Translations under genes and position numbers: made by a program | The notes under the pieces: model-generated | The model's input: the letters and a program-made list of their open reading frames with translations, nothing else | What the model was told of the DNA's origin: nothing | Database searches by the model: none | In this document: positions 6,636 to 13,528 of the stretch, piece by piece | How positions within the stretch are numbered: the first letter of the stretch is position 1 | Layout of the letters: every line of letters starts with the position of its first letter | From: an uncultured Pseudomonadales bacterium | GTDB lineage: Bacteria; Pseudomonadota; Gammaproteobacteria; Pseudomonadales; Porticoccaceae | Reading direction: 5' to 3' | DNA length: 13,528 nucleotides | Assembly: GCA_905478725.1 (NCBI GenBank) | Contig: CAJQJT010000225.1 | Span: 1-13,528 of the forward strand

Positions 6636-7139
6636 TTAGCTTAAGTCATAAACCAACACTGTTGTACTGCGATTCCCGACCTCACGGCGATCCAAATCGA
6701 CGAAGGTAGACAGCTCTTTAAACCCCGCTTTTTTCATCATTCCAGCCGAGCCCGCATTTTCTGCGTGGCGATCAACCAGTAATATATCAGCACTGAATGT
6801 AGGTGCGCGCTGAATAATATTCTTGAGTAAGCTCGTGCCAATACCCCGGCCGCTGTAGTCTTGATGCACAACCACCTCGGCAATATAGATCGCCGATCGC
6901 CCCTGGCTAAACTGCAAATAATGGTTCGGCAGGGCCTGGGGATGATAAAAAATCCCCAACCCCACCGGCTGTTTTTCATTGTAGGCAACCAATGCTGAAG
7001 CCTGTCCCGAGGCGACTAATAAAAATTCACTATCGACACCTTCCTGGGGTAAATAATTCCAAGGATTGGCACCATGATGAAAAAGAAATACTTTTAATGT
7101 TTCAAGTTCCACAGGTTTTGCAAGTCGGTATTCTGTCAT
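6636..7139 (-). CDS. GNAT family N-acetyltransferase
   Basis: This 167-residue protein of the GCN5-related acetyltransferase fold would transfer an acetyl group from acetyl-CoA to an unknown amine. Motif A is clear: I-A-E-V-V-V-H-Q-D-Y followed by S-G-R-G-I-G-T-S-L-L (R-G-x-G at about 98-101), the CoA pyrophosphate loop. Motif B-like residues follow at N-A-G-S-A-G-M-M-K-K-A-G-F (about 128-140). The length is typical. The frame stays open to a GTG at 7170-7172, which would add 11 residues. Neither start has a convincing Shine-Dalgarno; I prefer the ATG because fold residues begin just after it (T-E-Y-R-L-A-K). It ends at the shared bidirectional terminator. Three 11-bp repeats lie 86-118 bases upstream of the ATG. 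The substrate is unknown. Confidence 0.83.
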   Translation of the reverse strand: MTEYRLAKPVELETLKVFLFHHGANPWNYLPQEGVDSEFLLVASGQASALVAYNEKQPVGLGIFYHPQALPNHYLQFSQGRSAIYIAEVVVHQDYSGRGIGTSLLKNIIQRAPTFSADILLVDRHAENAGSAGMMKKAGFKELSTFVDLDRREVGNRSTTVLVYDLS

Positions 7140-7224
7140 AGGGTTATCTATAATTTTTTTAAAATTATCCACTTTTCAAAAAGAAGCTATGGCTGGGTGA
7201 AGCTTGTAAATCACCTTAGCCTCG

Positions 7225-7257
7225 AGGTAGAGGCAAGGTAGAGGAAAGGTAGAGTAA
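7225..7257. repeat. Three tandem 11-bp repeats (AGGTAGAGnna)
   Basis: AGGTAGAGGCA, AGGTAGAGGAA and AGGTAGAGTAA follow one another without gaps (7225, 7236, 7247). The first eight bases are invariant. The 11-bp period puts the copies on about the same helix face. The array lies upstream of the GNAT gene, which suggests a regulator binding array, but no consensus is recognised. Confidence 0.8.
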
Positions 7258-7286
7258 TCGTACAAGCAAGCGCCTTGCCTGAGTGT

Positions 7287-7403
7287 TTATTCTAAAGTTG
7301 ATGATTCCTGTAGTGAAGGTTTTATTCCGTCACTGGCACTACATTTGAGCGATTTAAAATATTGATTAATCGACTGTCGGCGTTGTTCAACACTTTTCAG
7401 CAA
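7287..7403 (-). CDS. Possible 38-residue small ORF or gene remnant
   Basis: A TTG-initiated frame reads LLKSVEQRRQSINQYFKSLK and continues to a TAA at 7287-7289. The frame is open for 12 more codons upstream, to a TGA at 7440-7442. The composition is protein-like (amphipathic, rich in K/Q/S/E), but there is no ATG and no clear Shine-Dalgarno. It could be the tail of a lost gene or chance. I do not recognise it. Confidence 0.15.
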   Translation of the reverse strand: MLKSVEQRRQSINQYFKSLKCSASDGIKPSLQESSTLE

Positions 7404-7600
7404 GATCCGCTCATTGGAATCTTCACTGCCTCTTAACGGTCACATAATTAAAGGAGCACCTTAATATATTCTTAGAGCACATAAGTATAATTTCCTCGAG
7501 TAACATTCGCAGCCCCATAACATTAGCAGTCCCATAACAGGGTCCGGGTTTCACTAATAAGTCTTCGTCTGGCTCGTCAATAGAAGAGGTAGCCCGGATT

Positions 7601-8410
7601 TTAACCCGCTGCCAGCTGTGCGCAAATTTTTGGCGCCGCCGCATATAAACAAGAGTAGTGAGATAAGCCCTTCAGTTCCTCGACACTCACGACGCCCGGG
7701 ATATCATTGGCTAGATAGGCAGCCATGGCCAGCGGTGACCAGTTATCGTCTGTCCCGTGCCACAGCTGGACGCTGGAACTATAGCGACTAAGATCACCTG
7801 ACCATCTCACATAGAAATTTATATCTCTTAAATAGCCACTAGATCCGTGCTGAAAGCAGTGTTTGAGTAGCCTAGTAATAGGTTGTTTGAACTCACGATG
7901 TTGGCGCAGACTTTTGTCTGCTCCTGCGGCACTGGCGAAGAGCATGCTAAACAGTAGACCTGGCGCCACAGTAGCCATCAGCCTCTGATATTGGGTTAAC
8001 AGCGTGAACAACCATGGCCGTTGGAGGGCTAGCTTAAAGACGGTGCCACCGGCCATATGATCCAAAAAATCACCGCCATTGAGCGGTGCGGCAGCTGATA
8101 TTAGGTGGATATGGCGAACCTGATCTTGTAAGGCGACACTGACTTCAAGTGCCACATGGGCACCAATTGAAAAACCCATTAAGCTAATCTGCTCGGTTCC
8201 CGCTATCTGTTTGATCTGATTGGCCAGCGCCTGGTAGTAGCCTTCTCGATCAAGAGTATTGCTGATCGAGAATCTATCGAAGCTCAGTATCCTAAGATTG
8301 TGGGTTTTTGCGTGAGCATCAAATAGGGCGCACTCTTCTATACCTCCTGGAACGCCATGAAAATAGACTACCAGTCTGCCCTCCGGATTACCGTATTCAA
8401 CAAAGCGCAT
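7601..8410 (-). CDS. Alpha/beta hydrolase fold protein
   Basis: This 269-residue cytoplasmic hydrolase has no signal peptide. The order of elements is canonical. The oxyanion-hole strand is Y-F-H-G-V-P-G-G (16-23). The nucleophile elbow is G-F-S-I-G with Ser81. A helical cap occupies roughly 110-205. The acid loop is H-G-T-D-D-N-W-S-P with Asp222, and the catalytic His251 lies in G-L-S-H-Y-S. All three triad residues are present, so it should be active on an ester, lactone or similar bond; the substrate cannot be told. GGGAAGG precedes the ATG by five bases. It follows the DJ-1 gene by 32 bases on the same strand, so the two are probably co-transcribed. Confidence 0.87.
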   Translation of the reverse strand: MRFVEYGNPEGRLVVYFHGVPGGIEECALFDAHAKTHNLRILSFDRFSISNTLDREGYYQALANQIKQIAGTEQISLMGFSIGAHVALEVSVALQDQVRHIHLISAAAPLNGGDFLDHMAGGTVFKLALQRPWLFTLLTQYQRLMATVAPGLLFSMLFASAAGADKSLRQHREFKQPITRLLKHCFQHGSSGYLRDINFYVRWSGDLSRYSSSVQLWHGTDDNWSPLAMAAYLANDIPGVVSVEELKGLSHYSCLYAAAPKICAQLAAG

Positions 8411-8442
8411 TCGACCTTCCCTATTAGTGCCATATTTGGCGG

Positions 8443-9126
8443 TTAGAGCGAGTTGACTGCCTTTAGCAGCGCTTCAGCAACAGCCGTTGAGGAGCCGGGA
8501 TTTTGACCAGTGATAATCAGCCCATCGACGACCGCCAGTGGGTGCCAATCGTCAACTTTCTGATACAGGCCACCCAGTGATGCCAGCTCATCTTCGAGCA
8601 GGTAGGGCACCACGTCGGTTAACTCTACAGCGGCTTCTTCGCTGTTACTAAAGCCGGTGACATTCTTGCCCATTACCAGTGGATCACCGTTTGCAGCTTT
8701 GGCCTTAAGCAGTACCGCAGGGGCATGGCATACAGTGGCAACAGGCTTGTCTGCGGCAATGAACGATTCAATCAGAGCAATGGAGTCAGGATCATTATGC
8801 AGGTCCCAGAGTGGGCCGTGGCCACCGGGATAAAATACCGCATCAAAATCGTCTACCTGCACTGTCGATAGTTTGACCGTGCTTGCCAGCGCCGTGTTAG
8901 CTGCTGAGTCAGCTTCGAATCTACGAGTCGCGTCGGTTAAAAAGCCCGGCTCGCTGCTCTTGGGATCCAGTGGCGGTTGGCCACCCAGGGGCGAAGCCAG
9001 TGTCAAAACGACACCAGCATCCAAGAGTGTGTAATAGGGGCTAGCAAATTCTTCCAGCCAAAAGCCTGTTTTATGGCCGGTATCACCCAGTTGATCATGT
9101 GAGGTTAAGACAATTAATACATTCAT
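8443..9126 (-). CDS. DJ-1/PfpI family protein, Hsp31-like
   Basis: This 227-residue protein has the type-1 glutamine-amidotransferase-like fold. The triad typical of the Hsp31/glyoxalase III branch is visible: Glu26 in G-F-W-L-E-E, Cys133-His134 in A-T-V-C-H-A-P-A-V-L at the nucleophile elbow, and the F-Y-P-G-G-H-G-P-L-W-D-L loop at 98-109. The inserted segments E-E-F-A-S-P-Y-Y and G-F-S-N-S-E-E also fit this branch. Such proteins detoxify methylglyoxal without a cofactor or repair or hold damaged proteins; which of these applies is not shown by the sequence. AAAAGGA lies eight bases before the ATG. It probably forms a two-gene unit with the downstream hydrolase. The Cys-cluster gene is 79 bases upstream. 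Confidence 0.9.
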   Translation of the reverse strand: MNVLIVLTSHDQLGDTGHKTGFWLEEFASPYYTLLDAGVVLTLASPLGGQPPLDPKSSEPGFLTDATRRFEADSAANTALASTVKLSTVQVDDFDAVFYPGGHGPLWDLHNDPDSIALIESFIAADKPVATVCHAPAVLLKAKAANGDPLVMGKNVTGFSNSEEAAVELTDVVPYLLEDELASLGGLYQKVDDWHPLAVVDGLIITGQNPGSSTAVAEALLKAVNSL

Positions 9127-9205
9127 TGAATAGATCCTTTTGGGTGTTTTTTAGTGGTCAGTATTTTCTAGAGTTTAGAGCAAGGTATTGATTCAGTCGC
9201 GCTAC

Positions 9206-9490
9206 CTACGCCGCTCTTTCCACGCGACATTCATAGGAGCCCATTTCAAATTCACGGCAGATCAAAGGGCGGTTTTCGTAGATCGAACACATAAAGGTAT
9301 CGCGATCTATCGCTGAGCACCAACCATCATCTAAACGCAGCATGGTCTCTGCGCCCCACTGATCCACAGAGATATGCTCAGCTGGCACACCTGTATCGGT
9401 GATGATCATCACCTCCAAGCGGCAGCAGCTCGCCTGGCAGGTTGAGCAGCTCACCTCGGGTTCCGGTATATGTTTGATGTCGATAGTCAT
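9206..9490 (-). CDS. YkgJ/UPF0153 family cysteine-cluster protein
   Basis: This is a 94-residue cytoplasmic protein. The signature C-x2-C-x3-C-C lies at 15-23 (C-S-T-C-Q-A-S-C-C), followed by further Cys at 58, 68, 78 and 88 in D-G-W-C-S-A, M-C-S-I-Y-E-N-R-P, L-I-C-R-E-F and Y-E-C-R. The family is annotated as a putative zinc- or iron-chelating domain with no settled function. The frame also opens at an ATG 39 bases earlier (9527-9529), adding 13 residues. Neither start has a convincing Shine-Dalgarno; I prefer the shorter form because homologues I remember start just before the first Cys. It lies between katG and the DJ-1 gene on the same strand. Co-regulation with katG is conceivable but the 224-base gap argues for its own promoter. 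Confidence 0.85.
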   Translation of the reverse strand: MTIDIKHIPEPEVSCSTCQASCCRLEVMIITDTGVPAEHISVDQWGAETMLRLDDGWCSAIDRDTFMCSIYENRPLICREFEMGSYECRVERAA

Positions 9491-9651
9491 ATGAATTAGT
9501 GAGCGCAGATATTTCGCCAAGTTGACCATATTCGAATTTGCTTTGCGAGGGAATTAGGGAAACTAGGGGCAATAGTGTATTCGAGCGTTAGTTTGCTTGG
9601 TTGCTTGCCCATCTAAGTTCCCGGTTCAGCAGCAGCGCGTCGCCCTTTGCT

Positions 9652-9712
9652 AGAACCGGTTCTTAGTGGCTGAGGTTTACCCTTCCAGCAGGCCTTAAGA
9701 GCCCCTAGCTGG
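9652..9712 (-). other. Inverted repeats downstream of katG
   Basis: CCAGC (9685-9689) can pair with GCTGG (9708-9712), extended inward by AGG/CCT past a bulge, to give a stem-loop just after the katG stop. A perfect AGAACCGGTTCT palindrome lies at 9652-9663. Neither is followed by a T-run, so this is only a candidate end of the katG transcript. Confidence 0.25.
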
Positions 9713-9714
9713 CG

Positions 9715-11874
<2,160 letters not shown>

Positions 11875-12123
11875 TTATTCTATGAATTTGGGTTGCAACA
11901 GCTACAGTCAAAAACAGCAGAAAACGGGATCGGAGGGAACTCTAGAAGCAGAGTTTTTATATCCTCGCCGCCATGGCTGCTATCTCAGGTATTTTTGTTT
12001 AGTGGTGTTTGCACATCATTGCTGCTCATCAATTTATCTATTCATCTAAATCAGACGTCGGGCTTGAGGGAGAAAGGTAAGGGTTGTTTGTGCTAACTCC
12101 CTTTTATTATTTTATTTGCCTAG

Positions 12124-12178
12124 CTGTCAATGCTTGTAGGTTCCGTTTTAAAATAATACTACGGAATAGCGATGACAG
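12124..12178. repeat. Nested inverted repeat in the katG upstream region
   Basis: Outer arms CTGTCA (12124-12129) and TGACAG (12173-12178) enclose GCT/AGC, which in turn enclose inner arms TTCCGT (12141-12146) and ACGGAA (12161-12166) around a 14-base AT-rich loop. All arms are perfect. There is no adjacent T-run, so it is not an obvious terminator. A structured RNA, cruciform or operator are options. Confidence 0.55.
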
Positions 12179-12391
12179 TAATGGTATTTTTTAGGTTTTG
12201 GTAAGCCCTTAAAAATACGGCCGACCCTCATCCTATTGCTTGTAGCCAAGAAAAGATGAATAGATTAAGTGGCCCAAAGGGCCGCAAAGCTTTCGATTGA
12301 AAAAGCTATAACGCTGGGGAGTTGTTTTGGTAGGTTGTTTTACGTGCGAAATTGGCTTTTCCGAGTGGGCAATCTATTGGTAACGAACTAA

Positions 12392-12428
12392 CCGGCTCAA
12401 GTAGAAACAGTGGTTTACAGCGAGCCGG
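12392..12428 (-). terminator. Weak terminator-like hairpin after the DUF1456 gene
   Basis: CCGGCTC (12392-12398) pairs with GAGCCGG (12422-12428). The 23-base loop holds a second small AAAC/GTTT dyad. Read on the minus strand the stem is followed by only a loose T-rich stretch (TTAGTTCGTT); read on plus it is followed by GTTTTG. It is the only stem-loop seen close behind the DUF1456 stop at 12486. Confidence 0.3.
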
Positions 12429-12485
12429 GTTTTGATTCTTTCAAACCTGCGTTATTTGCTGATTAGGGGCGTTTTATACCCAAGA

Positions 12486-12950
12486 CTACTGTGCTTTTCG
12501 GTAGCGCTTTTCCATGCCATCAAGAAAATTACGCAACACCTGATCCAGGCACTCACGATAGTTCTTATGGTCTGGGCGACGGAACAGGGCGCTCAACTCA
12601 TGTTTGCTCATCGTGAACTCATTAAGCTTCAGTATTTCAAGCAAATCATCCGCCTGCAGACTCAAAGCGATCTTCAGCTTGCGCAGGACACTGTTATTGC
12701 TCAGGAACTGCTCTGGCTCAGGTGTGCCCTTTTCGGAGGCACCTCTGTTCTTGATAATCAGGCCATTTAAGAATCCAGCAAGGTTTACATCCTCACAGAG
12801 GACAAAGTCCGGTTCCCCTTCTCGTGCCAACCAGGTTGCCAGTTCAGCTTTACTGCCTTCATAGCCACCGAGCTTAAACATAGCCAGCATAGCGGGATCG
12901 CTGTAATCGAAGATGTAACGCACACGGCGCAAGATATCGTTATTGTTGAT
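12486..12950 (-). CDS. DUF1456 (YehS-like) protein, probable ATC start
   Basis: This is a DUF1456 protein resembling Escherichia coli YehS, with the two repeated helical units of the family: N-N-D-I-L-R-R-V-R-Y-I near the start and N-N-S-V-L-R-K-L-K-I-A-L-S-L about residue 83. F-L-N-G-L-I and P-D-H-K-N-Y-R-E-C are also present. The function is unknown. The only standard start near the N-terminus is a TTG at 12930-12932, which would cut into the first unit and has no Shine-Dalgarno. The family N-terminus (M-x-x-N-D-I-L-R) aligns with ATC AAC AAT AAC GAT ATC TTG, placing initiation on the ATC at 12948-12950. GAGGAGGA lies six bases before it, and it begins two bases after the stop of the preceding gene. 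The product would then be 154 residues, close to YehS (156 as I remember it). A sequencing error for ATG is the simple alternative. Confidence 0.85.
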   Translation of the reverse strand: MNNNDILRRVRYIFDYSDPAMLAMFKLGGYEGSKAELATWLAREGEPDFVLCEDVNLAGFLNGLIIKNRGASEKGTPEPEQFLSNNSVLRKLKIALSLQADDLLEILKLNEFTMSKHELSALFRRPDHKNYRECLDQVLRNFLDGMEKRYRKAQ

Positions 12951-12952
12951 AG

Positions 12953-13288
12953 CTAGTCCTCCTCTATCGCAGGGGTTTCATCGTCGGTAACGACTGTGAC
13001 TGCAGGGCTCTCGTCGCCGCCAATAGCTTTAGCGTTGATTTCCACATAAAGGGTCATAAGTCCCTTGGCCACAAGCTCATCGACGTTTTTCGTCAGGGAC
13101 GACAGATGCACTTCCACAGCCGTCTCTTCAGACTCGCCGAATTTGCAATCAAAGGCCCAATACTTGGCGCCAGAGGGCAGTGTATTGGCCCGTTCTTTCT
13201 TGAGGAATTTACGGATATCGTGCTTGACCGAGTCAACGACTCGCGGCAATTTGATTTTCGGGTGTTCTAACTTAAAGGTCTTTTTCAT
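12953..13288 (-). CDS. DUF6172 family protein, function unknown
   Basis: This is a 111-residue protein with no signal peptide or membrane segment. The conserved front half (M-K-K-T-F, H-P-K-I-K, V-D-S-V-K-H-D-I-R-K-F-L-K-K-E-R, Y-W-A-F-D-C-K-F-G) is what I recall for DUF6172, a small uncharacterised family. I hold the family number with moderate confidence. The N-terminal part is very basic, while the last 25 residues are acidic and probably disordered (D-D-E-T-P-A-I-E-E-D). A TAGGA precedes the ATG by seven bases. Its last codons (GAG GAG GAC) double as the Shine-Dalgarno of the next gene, so the two are almost certainly one operon with translational coupling. No role can be inferred. Confidence 0.8.
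   Translation of the reverse strand: MKKTFKLEHPKIKLPRVVDSVKHDIRKFLKKERANTLPSGAKYWAFDCKFGESEETAVEVHLSSLTKNVDELVAKGLMTLYVEINAKAIGGDESPAVTVVTDDETPAIEED
12957..12964 (-). promoter_or_regulatory. Shine-Dalgarno supporting the ATC start of the DUF1456 gene
   Basis: GAGGAGGA on the minus strand lies inside the last codons of the DUF6172 gene. Six bases (CTAGCT, including the TAG stop) separate it from the ATC at 12948-12950. The spacing is ideal for initiation at that codon, while the next standard start (TTG, 12930-12932) is 24 bases away, too far for this site. Confidence 0.75.
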
Positions 13289-13476
13289 GGGGATCCTACT
13301 GAGGTGGGCAGCCGCGGAATGCGGGACAATTGCTTAGGGCGGGGAGTGTAGTGGTTCTGGGGGGATACTGCTATGTATTAAAGTTCAGCTGATGGCTATC
13401 AGTCTGATTCCAGGGCCACTAAGCGCGGGCTCAGATCTCCCTAACCAGCGCGGCTATAAGGATTGTCTTGGCTTAA

Positions 13477-13521
13477 GTCAATTGTAGCAACTTGCTACAA
13501 TTGACGCGTAGCGCTACAATT
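13477..13521. promoter_or_regulatory. Operator-like palindrome cluster at right edge
   Basis: GTCAATTGTAGCAA (13477-13490) and TTGCTACAATTGAC (13492-13505) form a perfect 14-bp inverted repeat with one central base. A further half-site GCTACAATT occurs at 13513-13521, next to the palindrome GTAGCGCTAC (13508-13517). In all there are three GCTACAATT half-sites, one reversed, with the two direct ones 19 bases apart. No T-run follows, so it is not a standard terminator. It could control a gene beyond the edge, or the DUF6172 operon about 190 bases to the left. Confidence 0.6.
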
Positions 13522-13528
13522 CAGCTCA

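Larger units (their letters stand above)
7140..7600. other. Intergenic region between GNAT and alpha/beta hydrolase
   Basis: This 461-base stretch lies between two minus-strand genes. It must contain the GNAT promoter and any terminator of the hydrolase transcript, though I see no clear hairpin with a T-tract. It holds the 11-bp triple repeat (7225-7257) and a short protein-like open frame (7287-7403). The rest is AT-rich and unremarkable. Confidence 0.5.

Noticed and set aside
12432..12770. 112-codon plus-strand ORF opposite the DUF1456 gene
   Set aside because: It is antisense to a gene with clear family motifs and has no RBS, so it is a shadow.
13389..13402. CTGAT-GGCT-ATCAG stem-loop as a terminator
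   Set aside because: The stem is only five bp and has no T-run in either direction.

Overview
The window looks like chromosomal DNA from a Gram-negative, probably marine, gammaproteobacterium (a Cellvibrionales-like lineage is my best guess). The reasons are two large TonB-dependent outer-membrane receptors, a bacterial two-domain KatG, a YehS/DUF1456 homologue and a DUF6172 protein. This placement is inferred from protein style, not from a search.

Layout from the left. (1) Bases 1-93 (minus) hold the first 31 codons of an MFS transporter that runs off the edge. (2) A GFA/CENP-V-type zinc protein (minus, 153-551) is divergent from (3) TonB-dependent receptor 1 (plus, 893-3475). (4) A second, diverged receptor (plus, 4035-6524) follows in tandem. 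Between the receptors lies a decayed piece of the 5' end of the GFA gene, so the duplicated unit was about 3.1 kb: GFA 5' end, promoter region, receptor and terminator. Both receptors keep nearly the same signal peptide, the same RBS hairpin and the same palindromic terminator. (5) A minus-strand series follows: GNAT acetyltransferase, alpha/beta hydrolase, DJ-1/PfpI (Hsp31-like) protein, YkgJ-type Cys-cluster protein and catalase-peroxidase KatG. (6) A further minus-strand pair is DUF6172 followed by a DUF1456/YehS homologue. (7) The right edge carries a strong operator-like palindrome.

The receptor pair would import a TonB-dependent ligand that I cannot identify, with copy-specific changes in one Cys-bracketed loop. 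KatG (peroxide), the DJ-1 protein (reactive carbonyls or protein repair) and the GFA protein (thiol/aldehyde chemistry) give a loose oxidative and electrophile-stress theme, but only DJ-1 and the hydrolase look tightly enough spaced to share a transcript.

The most unusual points are the tandem duplication with its GFA scar, and the DUF1456 gene. Homology, Shine-Dalgarno position and coupling to the gene before it all place the DUF1456 start on an ATC codon rather than ATG/GTG/TTG. I saw no CRISPR array, tRNA, rRNA, transposase or phage gene.
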